Positions 37,301-52,300 of a stretch of 64,000 bases of DNA are shown here, piece after piece (the stretch's first letter is position 1; each line of letters starts with the position of its first letter). Under the pieces are notes generated by a model that worked only from the letters and a program-made list of their open reading frames with translations, was not told the origin of the DNA and made no database searches. Source of the DNA: Bathymodiolus brooksi (taxonomy: Eukaryota; Mollusca; Bivalvia; Mytilida; Modiolidae); assembly GCA_963680875.1 (NCBI GenBank), contig OY804579.1:39516397-39580396 (forward strand). Reading direction: 5' to 3'. A program made the translations under genes and the position numbers.

Positions 37301-40300
37301 TGTTATCAGAGCCTGTCTACCAGATATTGACCCAATTGTAATGTTATCAGAGCCTGTCTACCAGATATTGACCCAACTGTAATGTTATTAGAGCCTGTCT
37401 ACCAGATATTGATCCAATTGTAATGTTATCAGAGCCTGTCTACCAGATATTGACCCCACTGTAATGTTATCAGAGCCTGTCCACCAGATATTGACCCCAC
37501 TGTAATGTTATTAGAGCCTGTCTACCAGATACTGACCCCACTGTAATGTTATCAGAGCCTGTCTACCAGATATTGACCCAATTGTAATGTCATTAGAGCC
37601 TTTCCACCAGATACTGACCCAATTGTCATGTTATTAGAGCCTGTCTACCAGATATTGACCCAATTGTAATATTATCAGAGCCTGTCTACCAGATATTGAC
37701 CCCACTGTAATGTTATCAGAGCCTGTCCACCAGATATTGACCCCACTGTAATGTTATTAGAGCCTGTCTACCAGATACTGACCCCACTGTAATGTTATCA
37801 GAGCCTGTCTACCAGATATTGACCCAATTGTAATGTCATTAGAGCCTTTCCACCAGATACTGACCCAATTGTCATGTTATTAGAGCCTGTCTACCAGATA
37901 TTGACCCAATTGTAATGTTATCAGAGCCTGTCTACCAGATATTGACCCCACTGTAATGTTATCAGAGCCTGTCCACCAGATATTGACCCCACTGTAATGT
38001 TATTAGAGCCTGTCTACCAGATACTGACCCCACTGTAATGTTATCAGAGCCTGTCTACCAGATATTGACCCAATTGTAATGTCATTAGAGCCTTTCCACC
38101 AGATACTGACCCAATTGTCATGTTATTAGAGCCTGTCTACCAGATATTGACCCAATTGTAATGTTATTAGAGCTTGTCTACCAGATATTGACCCAATTGT
38201 AATGTTATTAGAGCCTGTCTACCAGAAATTGATGCCATTGTAATGTTATTATAGCCTGTCTACCAGATATTGACCCCACTGTAATGTTATCAGAGCCTGT
38301 CTACCAGATATTGACCCAATTGTAATGTTATCAGAGCCTGTCTACCAGATACTGACCCCACAGTAATGTTATCAGAGCCTGTCCACCAGATATTGACCCA
38401 ATTGTAATGTTATCAGAACCTGTCCACCAGATACTGACCCCACTGTAATGTTATCAGAACCTGTCTACCAGATACTGACCCCACTGTAATGTTATTAGAG
38501 CCTGTCTACCAGATACTGACCCCACTGTAATGTTATTAGAGCCTGTCTACCAGATACTGACCCCATTGTAATGTTATTAGAGCATGTCTACCAGATATTG
38601 ACCCAATTGTAATGTTATTAGAGCCTGTCTACCAGATATTGACCCCACTGTAATGTTATTAGAGCCTGTCTACCAGATATTGACCCAATTGTAATGTTAT
38701 TAGAGCCTGTCTACCAGATATTGACCCCACTGTAATGTTATCAGAACCTGTCTACCAGATACTGACCCCACTGTAATGTTATCAGAGCCTGTCCACCAGA
38801 TATTGACCCCACTGTAATGTTATTAGAGCCTGTCTACCAGATACTGACCCCACTGTAATGTTATCAGAGCCTGTCTACCAGATATTGACCCAATTGTAAT
38901 GTCATTAGAGCCTTTCCACCAGATACTGACCCAATTGTCATGTTATTAGAGCCTGTCTACCAGATATTGACCCAATTGTAATGTTATCAGAGCCTGTCTA
39001 CCAGATATTGACCCCACTGTAATGTTATCAGAGCCTGTCCACCAGATATTGACCCCACTGTAATGTTATTAGAGCTTGTCTACCAGATATTGACCCAATT
39101 GTCACGTTATCAGAGCCTGTCTACCAGATATTGACCCAATTGTAATGTTATTAGAGCCTGTCTACCAGATATTGACCCAATTGTAATGTTATCAGAACCT
39201 GTCTACCAGATACTGACCCCACTGTAATGTTATTAGAGCCTGTCTACCAGATATTGACCCAATTGTCATGTTATTAGAGCCTGTCTACCAGATATTGACC
39301 CAATTGTAATGTTATCAGAACCTGTCTACCAGATACTGACCCAATTGTAATGTTATCAGAGCCTGTGTGCCAGATATTGACCCAATTTTAATGTTATCAG
39401 TGCCTGTCTACCAGATATTGACCCAATTGTAATGTTATCAGAGCCTGTGTGCCCGATATCAACCCAATTGTAATGTTATCAGAGCCTGTCTACCAGATAT
39501 TGACCCAATTGTAATGTTATTAGAGCCTGTCCACCAGATACGAACCCAATTGTAATGTTATTAGAGCCTGTCCACCAGATATTGACCCAATTGTAATGTT
39601 ATTAGAGCCTGTCTACCAGATATTGACCCCACTGTAATGTTATCAGAGCCTGTCTACCAGATATTGACCCAATTGTAATGTTATTAGAGCCTGTATACCA
39701 GATATTGATGCCATTGTAATGTTATTAAAGTTTGTCAGAAATCAATTCATATTATACCTCATAGAAGTCAACTCATATTATCATAAATATACCCCAAGAC
39801 AATCTTATTACAATGTAGTGACTCTGACCCTTCAGTTGTGGATCCATATTGAATTGCATGGGTAATCAATCCTATGAAGCTTTTATCTATGTTTATTAAT
39901 GTGGCGGTAGTCATGGTCATGATCATATGGTAGTTCAGACGAGGTGTACTCGATACAACATTATGCGATAAAGTTTGTCAGTGATTTGTGACAGGTCTGT
40001 GGTTTTCTCCGGGTACTCCGGTTTCCTCTACCAATAAAACTGACTGCCACAATATAACTGAAATATTGTTGAAAGTGGCATTAAAAACCATAACCAACTA
40101 ACCCTTAATAATGTGTAAAACTTAAGCCCTAAATAATATATGATTACTTGAATACATGGTTCGTCTATAAATAAAATAGAAACTAGCTATAAATTCAGAC
40201 CAGCCTATAGATGACAAGGCCAATACAGAATCTAGACAGCTGACTACAGAACTAACCTTTTTCATCTAACGGAGATTTTCCGTTTAGTATTTTTTTCAGT

Positions 40301-43300
40301 GCTGTGTCCTCTTTTTTCACAATCGGCAACATCTCTGACGGCTTCATAATTTCTTGAGGTTTAATTGACTCTATATTAATATGACCTTTGTCCTGCGAGT
40401 TCAAGGTTGTATATGTACACAGAAGCATTATGGTGAAGCCACACACAAATACAAACTACAAAAAATAGGCACAATATATATAATAGATAGACAGTATCAA
40501 TTTAACTGTGTGTACAAATTATAATTAAACAACCAGTGACGCTTAATAATGTACTTTTGATTAAGACTTAAAAGCAGATTTAAAGAGGGGTCGTCGTGAT
40601 CGTATGGTAGATGGATTTACAACTACCTATGCAATCAATGCCTATCACCACTAATGTTGTTAGTTTGAACCCCGCTCACGGAGAGGTGTACTAGATAAAA
40701 CTTTATGTGATAAAATTTGTCAGTGACTTGTGACAGGTTGGTGGTTTTCTCCATCAATAGATCACCATTAGTTTTCTATTTCTGTAAACCAGAGTGTCAT
40801 TGCACTAAAAATATATGGGATGGAATTCCTGGAAACACTAAAGAAAAAATAGGCCTAAAGGTAGAAATCATTCAATGCACATTTGTTGTACATATTGGTT
40901 TATAAAATTTGCATTAAAAAATAAAATTCAAGCAATAAATAAAAATTCTTTACCACAAAGCACAACACAAATTTTTCATCTCCAAATTTGATTTCTGCCG
41001 TCCACAGTTTCCTAAGAAATTAAAAAAGCCAAAAACGTGTAGTTTACCTGTGCCATATTTTTGCCCTCTGAGGATCCTGTCATCACCCTTAAGAAAAACA
41101 TAGCAGGAAATATGTAACAAATCAGGGTACCCATTGTTGCACCATTTATAGCTAATACAAACTCAACTGAAAATAGAATATCAATATAACGTAATACATA
41201 CATGCAACAACTCAATATGAAACAAAATCACACCTGTTTATCCCAATATACACAACATTGATAAAATGAAGATTTTTTCAAATTGTAGACAGTCAAGTAG
41301 CTTCTACTTCAAGTATTGAGAATTAATATTCCTCCAGGTTTTAATTTTGCTGTTTTACAATCTTAAGAAATCCATGGAATTTTAATTTATACAGGAAGGG
41401 TTTTTAATACATGCTGCTTCTTGGAGTGAGTTGTAATACATTTCATTCTGTCATAATTGCTGCATTTGTGCATTGTCAGTGAACTGCAGAGCATGGTCGG
41501 TGATTTGTTGATCTACGGATGTTGTCAGTGAACTGTCAAATTGCAGCTTTTGTTGGTAATTGTTGTTACATACATGATCTGAGGTGAGAGGTAGTTGTTC
41601 GTTTTGTTGATATTAGTGGGATTGTTGACCATCACTATTTAAACCTTCTTTTCAGAATGTAATAATATCAAATTGTAGTTTCTATTTACTTGGGAAATCT
41701 GATTGAGTTATAGCAAAATCAACATCACACAATTTTAAAATTTTATTTTGAGAATTAAACGTTTATAGTGGACATGAGGTAAAATGGTCAGATATTGAAA
41801 CATAGAGTCAATTGACTGACTTATTTTATTTAGTCTTTGACAATAGCTTTATAGTGAGTGATTGTTGCTCAACACCAAATGAGCTATTTTTCAGCTATAT
41901 CGTGGTGTGAAAAAGTTACATTTGATGAGATGTCTGTTATGTACTAGACCAACATTCTGACTTACATTTGCTAGCTCAGTGAAACAACAGTATGTTGGTA
42001 GACATATCGCTCCACTCCAAAAACATTATCATGATTCCGAGCCAAACAGTTTTTGCTATTACTCTTTAATGCTCCGAGCTTAGTGCCAATAGTGGAGAAG
42101 CAACAAATACCAATTTTATAGTCTTTGGTTTGACCTGACCGAGGCTGACCCACGATCTACCACACCTGAAACTAGCACGGCTATCCATTACACCACTAAT
42201 GTGGTTTACAATTGCTTAATAAATACATATCTTGTATTATAAGACAATAGATATAGATACAGAAGATAATCTCACCATTTGGAACTAGAATCCCAGTAAT
42301 AACAGCTATTAGAACTATACTAACAGTTATAACTTTGAAATGTATTTCTGGTAGAACTGGCCTTTGTTCAACATCTTCATTCATTTTAGGTCTCTGAAAG
42401 ATAACAGTTTATTGGTTTATACAAAATGCTGTTTGTAACCATATCTGTTGAAAATGTAAGTGAATCATAACTTCAATGTATTATTCCCTGAGACAGGTAA
42501 AAATTGAACTATTTACCTTTGTGAAAACATTTTCTAAAGATAATATGAAGTAATTTATTCTGTACGAATATCGCCAGTATTCATTTCCATATATATCTTT
42601 TCTTACTTTCTTTACTTGATGCGAGTCTTGTGGTTAATGTTTGTCTGTTTTTGTTAACTTGCAATATGATGTTGGGCACAACATGGACAATACTTGTAAA
42701 ACTTCACAAGTATTTTGTCTTTTTGTTGCAGTGAGTGAAGTTAACTTTTGTGGTATAATAGACCAATCTCTATTTTACATAGACCTCACTGTATATTATA
42801 TACAAAATTTTGAAAAATTGACATAGACCAGCATGATTTTACATAGACATCACATTGTCTATAGGTCTACCGCTAATTTCGCAGACTGTTGTTGATAACC
42901 CCACACTTGATATGTGATATTCTATACACCAAAATGACATCAGAGTGACAAAGATTCCCAGATGTAGTGTTTATTGAAGAAGTAAAGAATACAGGTCAAC
43001 TGCAGGCTAAGTGACATTTCACACTCATTTTATGGGATGAATTACTCATTATTGAAGATCCATGTTTGTGAAACGTAGAACAGCAGAAAGGTACAATTCC
43101 TTTACTTTAATTTGTGTTTAATTGTGAAGTCTTATAGTCTCGCATGTTCATTTACATCCATATTTCTTCTTACTAAATAAACTTATTATATATATGGTCT
43201 TTTTAAATGTTAAAAATTAGTTTGGGGAATACATACCTGAGGGAACAGTAAGGTATACAGACTGGCTCTACATGGATATATTATAAGTGGAAATGTAATA

Positions 43301-46300
43301 GCAATAGAGATGACAAATCCTAACTTAAGTACGTCAGACACAAGAGTAGATGGTAGGTGGTTAATGATATCACCAGTGATATCTGTATCACAGAAACTTA
43401 CATAACCAAAAAAGCCAACCTGAAATAAACGTAGTGAAGTGAACCATCAACTGTAACATCTAATTACAAGTTTATAAAAGATTAAGTGAGTGAGTGAGTG
43501 ATTGTTGTCTAATGCCAACTCAGCGATTTTTCAGCTATATCATGGCGAGAACAAGTTAATTTTCAAATAGATAATGATGATAAAAGTTTTAATTCAATTG
43601 GAACTATATATCCCCGTATGACAATAAGTTGGTCAGTCATTGGATAATGTTTGATTATTTTTTTCATATTTGAAAAGTAAACATTTTTTTCTTTTTAATT
43701 ATGTTCCTCATCTATTCTTGTTCACATGTGTAAAGTTCCATGGAAAAAAGATCAATAATAATGACACACTGACCCATATTTGTTTACTACCCTTTTTCCA
43801 AATGGCATCCTATTACGTCACATAAGGCCGGTCGGGTCAAAGGTCAATAAAGCACATGATTTTGTCATAGGCCAATCAAACTTAAAAAGTAAACCAGATT
43901 AAGAAAGTACAGTATTTTAGCTTTTTCAGTGTAATTGGTTTGTCTGAAAAATTTCAAAAGATGTTTTTTTTTAAATAGTTTGAAATTGAAGTATTAAAAA
44001 TTAATTATTTGATGCAAATTTTAAACTTGCTTACCCATATAATAAAGTATTTAATCCAGTGAATTCGGTGTTTTTGCTTTTGTCAATACAATCTATTAGA
44101 CTGACTACATCCTGTCATATTTTTGTAAAACAATTAATGACTGATTTCAATTTATTTTAATCACATTTATTATCACAGAGTGGTAACAAATACAGTTTTG
44201 TTGATGCTATTTGTAATAATGACAGTTTTTTTTTACCCAGATAATCTCATTTTTCTGTCTGGTTTAATTTAATTCTCTGTTCAATTTATGCGATAAATTT
44301 TGATTATTGCTGTTAAATTAAATCTTTTTCTATCTTCTCTGTGAATTCCATTTCATTACCCCAAGAAGTAAGGGGTATATTTGTTATTAAAGCAGCAGTG
44401 GAAATGCAAAATAATCTGCCATTTTGTGACTAATGGAGAGCACTTGTATGTGTTTTACCGGTAAAATCGACCATTTTCTAGAAAATGGTGGAATCTGAAT
44501 GATCAATCATCTTATTTTCAAAGTATTATAAAACACAATTTGCTTGGCCTACATTCCAGAAATGGTCATGAACTGTGATGACGATTATGTCAACAAACCG
44601 GAAAGATAAAATGCTTGGGGAATACCATCGATGGAAACATATTTAACAAGCATAATGATCAGGAAAAAAGACATCAGTAAAAAGGATCTTTTTTACTTGC
44701 ATGGAATTTATTCAATTCAAACTTCTCTGTTTTAATCTCATCTTGTAATTTTGACGTCGAAAAGAATTCCCTCTGTGCTTATGTACGCTATGAATATACA
44801 GAATGACGTCATTGGTCTCGTGCTGCGCCAGAATTGTAAATCAAAACAAGTGACCGACTTTATTGCATGACCGATCAGATGTCACGACACGATACTGTAA
44901 TTTCATTAGTTGAATAATAAAAGACAAGCTCAAAACTTTATATTGCAGACAAATTTTCAGACACGAATAGATATATACATAAAACAGTGAATGAGTGAAT
45001 GTTGTGCAACTTCATATGAGCAATTTTTCAGCCATATTATGGTGAGAATAAGTTACATTTCAATGAGATGATGATAATGACCGCTTTGTACTAGACCAAC
45101 ATGATCACTAAAACAACAGTCCCCAAGTAGAAATATTGCTCTACCCTTGACACATTATCCTGATTCAGAGTCAATAAATCTTTGCTCCTAACTTCTGAAT
45201 GGTGCATGCTTAGCAAAAGCAACAATACCAATTTTATATCTATATAGTCTTTGGTTTGACCCAAACGGGACTCAAGCTCACTTGAGGTGAACTCACTAAC
45301 TATTACACCACTGGTATATACAATAAACAGTCTTCGCGTTAACCCACTTGCCCGAAGCCCATGACAAGTAAAACTGGATTCGGACAAGTGAAAATTATGA
45401 AAGAATTTGCTTGAATAAATAGAACATTTTTCTAAATTTGGCTATCGGGCAAGAAGGTGAAAAAATTAAGGCAAAGACTGATTAAACATCATTCAAATGT
45501 GCTTACAAATGTACATGTGATACGAACTCACTCGAAGTGAAAACACTAATCATTACATCATCAATGTGATTGGTACATATATAAAGATTATTTAAATCTC
45601 CTTATATATGTACATATATAAGTAATTTAACTTAATTTCAAGAGGGGGAAAAACTACAAATACTTATTTCAGCAGAAAGATAGCAATCCCTATCAATTGT
45701 GACTTTATTACTACAAATACATGTAACTTACAAGTAAATATGCACATGTACACATGTTAACAGCACTGGAAGTGATAGAGTTAATTCCCTTTAATGATGG
45801 TTCTACCAGGGAATCATACAAAAAAAACAACTGACTGAAAAAAATAAAAAAATAAAATAAATTTGGTGTAAATTTTAGAATCTATTGCTTTCTGGGACTT
45901 CCATACATCTAAAATAATACACTTGGCTGAAATTACTGCATTATGCAATTGAAACTTTTTCAAATAATTATTTATATGGTGTAGCCATGTAAATATGCAA
46001 ACAAATATTGATATGTTGCAAGATAATTTTGTTCTTAAACTCATCATATATCATCATGTATGAGTGGAAGAATAGTTCTAAATACCAGCAACTGATGATG
46101 TTCAGAAGCTTCCAGACAATTGTTTGGACATCTGCTCTTTTTTGGTGGGTTTTAACTTTAGGGTTATGAAGTTTAATACCAATTTCAACAATATTTCAGT
46201 TATATCATGGTGGTAGGTTTTATTGGTGGAGGAAATAGGGGTACCCTGAGAAAACTACTAACCAGCCGCAAGTCACTAACAAACTTTATCACATAATGTT

Positions 46301-49300
46301 GTATCAAGTACACCTTGCAATTAGCGGGATTCGAACTCCCAACGTTAGTGGTTTGATTGATTGATTGATTTTTGGTGTTTAATGCCACTTTCAGCAATAT
46401 TTCAGCTATATCATGGCGACCAGTTTTAGTGGTGGAAGAAGCCGGAGTACCCTGAGAGAACGACCGACCATGGGCAAGCAACGGGTAAACTTTATCACTT
46501 GCGGCAGCGAGTCGAGTGCATCTTTTTTGTAATTTACAAAGCCGGGCGCGAACCCACGCCGTATTGGTGATAGGTTTGTATGAGTTGTTAGGTAATCCAA
46601 CTACCTAACTCATTGAGCCACCCGGGCCCTCAACGTTAGTGGTGATAGGCACTGATTGCACATGTACCCCTAGGTAGTTGTAAATCCAACTACCATACAA
46701 TCACGACGCTTTGCTCTTTTTTGTAGGTCATATATGTTAAATATATACAACAAAAACATAACTTACGTTTGACATCCATAGGCAAAGGAAAATATTGGTA
46801 AACATTTAAATAGTCCTTCAGTCTTCCATAGATTAACTCTATTATACCAGTTGGCTGCTATTAGATTTGGCACAGCTAAAGATACAATCTACAATAGAGG
46901 ATTCAAGCAGGTCATTATTAATACATGATTTGATTGGATTAACCATATTTCAGTTATATTTAATGTGGTCAGTTTTATTGGTGGAGGAAACCAGAGTACC
47001 CTGAGCAAACCACAGGCTAGTTGAAAGTATTTGATAATCTTGATCGTATAAAGTTGTATCATTTGAACCTCTCAACTGGCATATTTTACAATCTTGTCCA
47101 TGGTGGCACTACTACATTTAAGGTTTCTGATTATTCATTTGGTATCTTCAAATTTTTCTCGACAAAATGTCAACAATTGGCTATGTAGAACAAACATTGA
47201 TCTAGTTTTGGTGTTGTATTGTTATATCTCTAATTCTTGTTCACTTTTCACAATCCTCAACCTGTTGATTATAAGATTGATGAACAATATGTGGTGAGAA
47301 CAAGTCAAATTTAATTTACAGCTTAAATTTTCCATTTCATGCTGGTCTTCAAGGTTGACAGTTAAAAGTAACAAGCAAGATAAGCATCCCAAAGCGATAC
47401 AGTTTGCCATATCATTGGGAGATGTAAATAAATCGATATGGCAACAGATTGGCAATCTTGTTTAACAAATTTTATTTTCACACATGTTTAGAACATATAC
47501 ATGTACTTAACATGTGTATATAGGAAATATATATACATCAAATGATTAAAAGTTACTTTCAAACTTGAACTGGACATGTACTTTACCTTAATAAGTAATA
47601 ATAAGAACATAATTCATGATATTATCATCCTACTATAAATATTTTTGATATTTGGTGTTTTCAAGGAACTGTAGCCCTTTTCACAAAAATTCGTAACTAT
47701 AGTCCTAACTTTTTCACTTAAGATTATCTTACGACAATTCCTAAGTCCTTTTCACAAAGATTATCTTACGACAAATTTTAATCTTACGACTAAAATTACA
47801 CTTACGATAAAAAAAATTCTTCCTTAGGTGTACTCGATACAATATTATGTGATAAAGTTTGTCAGTGATTTGCGACAGGTCAATGGTTTTCTCCGAGTAC
47901 TCCAGTTTTCTCCACCAATAAAACTGACTGATATATTGTTGAAAGGGGCGTTAAACACCATAAACCATCTTCCTTAGCAACCTAGTTTCATTTCCATAGC
48001 ACAACAAAGCATTTTTTTTAAATAAAATTATTCTAAAAAATATCCCCGGCACTAATTTATAAGCAATGTTTATGCTATGATGTGTTTGTATGTTTATATT
48101 GAATTTGTATCTAATACAAAAAAATGTATATGAATCGGTCACCAATAACTGCACAAAATATGAACGGGTATGATTTTCGTATAGAAGAACATTTCTAATG
48201 CATGTAAATTAAAATGATCTATAATAATTATCATTACTTGGAGTTGTGCGTCATCATCCACGCGTGGTTACTTTTGATAGAAGTATTTTTTAAGGGAGTG
48301 CATCTGGAGTGTGAAAAAAACCCTATTCATATAATTCATTTTATGGGTTATTTGTCAGCAAAATATTTACTCCTTTTTTCCAATTAATCCCATCCCACAT
48401 AAAATCAAACGCTTGTTCTTTTACTGATGAAAATGTATCCCGATTTTTCTGAGATAACCCAAATAAAGATGTGTTTATCATCTATCAATCATGAAGACGA
48501 ATAAATATCCCTGTTATATTAATATAACAGAAGAATGTACACAAGTTTGTGTATTGCCAGAGTGTTCGATGATCATCGAAGTTGCCAGAAATTAATAAAT
48601 TATATTACTAATATAAAGGCAAAATCAAAACGATATCATTGGATCCAGAAAATTCCAGTCCTAAAGCGGCTGTTCATACAAAACTTTTGTAAGCGAAGTA
48701 GATGTCTAGAAGAAAATCCTGTATTCCTGTTTTTATCCAAAAAAAAAAGGAAAAAAAAAATTCTCCCCAAGTTTGCAAGTACATGTAGTCTTTTCGATTG
48801 TCGATCGTTCCCAATTTGAAATCTAAAATTAATGAGAATTATCCTGATTTTTTGGTCATGTAAACGATACACTGCTGCATTGAAGAGGTAAATGTACGGA
48901 ATGCATCGTTATAGACACTCTGTTATTAGTCACGCCAAAAAGGAGTAAACAACAATGCCATTTGTAGTGTCTGTTTGTATTAAACCATATTCATTTCAAT
49001 AAACATTTATCAATATGTGTAAATAGGTTTGTCATACGGTCAGAGAAAATGCGCTAACGATGAATTGCTCTCTTATTTTCATGTCGAAGCGTCAATACAT
49101 CGTCCATCTTTTTTTCTATTTTTTTTCACTTACGATAAAAGATAAAGACCAAAATTTCTCTTACGATCAAAATTTTACACTTAGGACAGGGTAGTTTTAC
49201 ACGTAAAGTTAGGACTATTTTTACACTTAAGATTATCGTAAGTATTTTTGTGAAACTCTTTTTAATCTTAGTTTTACACTTACGACAATTTTTTATCGTA

Positions 49301-52300
49301 AGAATTTTTGTGAAAAGGGCTACTGAACTCTAGCATAGGGGCTGTTTAAAAAAAAATGGCTCCAACATGTGAAAAAAATGTCCAAATTAAACTCACTCCT
49401 AAAAACTTTCTGCTGATAATTTTCAATGTTGTATACATTGAAGTAAACGAAACAAGAAAGAAACTATGAACAGATAAGCAATAAATTTTTAAGAACCTTT
49501 TATTGAACACAAATTGGCATGAAAAACATGTAAAACACATACTTATTCTATATCAGTTAAACAATCTTTAGTTTCAATTATTTTGTATAATGGTTTCTCA
49601 AACAATGCAACTGATATAAATGACTTTTTGTGCAAAATATTGGGCTATTGGTAGTTGTAGTTTTTCTTAAAAGATATTTTTTATGAAAAATTCTCAATAT
49701 TTTTGTCCAATCTACCTGATAAAGTTTTTATTATCAAAATAATAACGAATATTTTTACTTAAGACAGCAAAATTTTCAAACTTTAAAGATAAGTAGCCAT
49801 TTGTAAAAAAAAATCACATTGATTCTTTGAATGATCACAAAATAATTGGTTGTAGAAAAAACATTTTGTCTATTTTTGTTGCACTCCTGACATTCTATAA
49901 TAAAGAGAAAAAAGAAGAAAATATCACATTTTAAAATGCCAACATTGAACAGTGATGTTACTGTTAACCCATACAATAATCTTTACCTGTTTCAATGAAA
50001 TATTTGTACAGAAATGACAGTATTTGGAAATTTGTAGCATTTTTTTGCCATACCCACTTCTTTAATACCCAGTTTTAGCAGCAATATTTTTAATTACATT
50101 TGAAAATTTGTATTATACCACTCTAATATATTAGATAAATCATAAAGAAATCATTAGAATATTTTTATAGGCTAGAAAAGGCAATTTATTATAATTTATC
50201 ATTATTTTATCTATGGTACTATTTTATCAGGATATGTTGCACTCCTGACATTATATTGCCATCAAGAAAAAGAAGAGTTATTAACTTATAAACAATTCAC
50301 AGGGGAAAAAATCAGTTGATGTTCTTTCAAGCATTAGTTTTACGAAGTTTTAATAATAATTGTTTCTTAAAGTAACATTTTTCTAGTTATTTGTAACTTG
50401 TTTACAGCCATACTTCTCGAAAATTCCAACTTATTTTTGAAATATACTATACAAAAACATTTAAAACATGTATTAATCTAAATTAATATTGAAAATAGAT
50501 GTTTAATGTACAATTACAAGTATTTTTTGGATACTTAGAAAATTGATTATATCAAATTTCAATGATTTTTAAATATTTATTTCAGGAGTGCAACATTTAC
50601 ATGGTCAACCATAAATTATCTATAAGAAAATAGATAAATGCATTTATCATAAACTTTATCAAGTCAATTAATCTCCAATAGCTAATGAACCTAGAAAACA
50701 TGTTCCCTTGTCAGAGAATGTCTCTAGTATTAATACCTAATAGATATTAAAGCATGAGACCATTTAAAATGAACAAAAATGCTTTATCACATAAAATTAA
50801 AAGCACATAAAATGCTATTGGCACTTTTAATTATTTCAAACATTATTCTAAACTTGATAGAATCTCATTTTATTTAAATCATACATATAAAAAGCTATAA
50901 TTTAGACTGTGTAGAAGATCACTTAAAATTAGTTGCACTCCTGACATGAATCAAATGCTTCTGTGAGAGATATTTTATGTATCTCAAACAGGTAAATGGG
51001 TTTTATCTGTTCTCTTAGTCAGTCTCTGTTGCAATAGAAAGACAAATGTGATATTAGTTACATTTAAAAGAAAATATGTCTAAGAAAATATCAAATGTTG
51101 CACTCCTGACATTTGAGGGTGCTGCCTTTAATGTGACATTCTTGGCTTTACTACTGATTTTAGTGTATCCTTTAACTATGGTTTTGAAGCAGCAATGATG
51201 TATTAAGATTTATTTATACCCCATATCTTTGAAAACTAAAAGACAACATTTCTACAATGTAATTTAGGAAAACTTGCATAAACGTTTGTTGCACTCCTGA
51301 CTAGGTACATCTTTTTTACAAAGCCATATTTTTATGCAATAATAAATGTGAAGCATGATCTATTGCTATCTTAAAGTATGTCAACATATCAAAGTTTGTG
51401 ATGAAATAGATTTTGATAACATATTATTTGATTTAGCACTGTGGTAGGTTATTGAAAATTAAGGATTTTTTAAAGTGTCACAAAAAAGTGTTGCACTCCT
51501 GACAATTTTGACATGTTTTTTGGACATTTTTTTTTGGTTATTCTAGATATCTTAAAGATTTTTTGCAGTAACAAACATCAATTCATTACAGATCTTTTGA
51601 ACTATTTAGATCCAATAAAATCATAAAAATGAGTAAATTAGACAGCTATAGCAGTAGGAGCCATTTATTTTGAAACTGCCCATAGGCCTTAGTGGTTGAA
51701 ATCAAACTGTCGTCATATTATTTATCCATACCATGTACAAATGTCAAACAAAACTCATCATGACATCATTTAACTAGGATAGACAGGTGAAAGTAACAAC
51801 TTTATGCTCCTCCCAATCTTTTTTAAGAAAGCATAAAAAAATATGTCCATACATAATTTTACAAATATTCTATATACTTACATAAAAAACAAACACAGTA
51901 TAAAAACAGATACAAAGAGTGCTAGCTTTACTGATAGCACTGAGATTCTTTAATAAGCCAAGAGGCAGTCCTATACACATACACAGAACAATAATTAATC
52001 CTGTCCTTAAATTACTACTATTCTGAAAATAGAAATAACAGAAGGTTATGTTTTCTATGGTTTGGTTTTTTGGTGCTTGACGCCACGTTCAACAATATTT
52101 CAGTTATATCGGTGAAGGAAACCGGAGCACCCAGAGATAACCACCGACCTGACGCAAGTCACTGACAAACTATCACATAATGTTGAACACCTTGCCTTGA
52201 GCGGGATTCAAACTCACAACATCAGTGGTGATATGTATTTGTGGATCCAACTACCATATGATAATGGCCACGACGTCCCTCTAAGAAGATTATGAAATTA

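Noticed and set aside
36550..39738. Regular repeats that could suggest a CRISPR array
   Set aside because: Head-to-tail 41-bp units with no spacers, inside an intron of an animal gene.
40922..41013. Possible extra SLC38A10 exon on the minus strand with a plausible peptide ([19 protein letters not shown]) and a GTAAAG donor
   Set aside because: Its frame cannot be joined to exon 41048-41166 (phase 0) without a non-AG acceptor, the gap would be a 36-bp intron, and skipping it gives a perfect phase match and a good alignment to the known transporter. The sequence also resembles the tandem repeat at 31555-32010.
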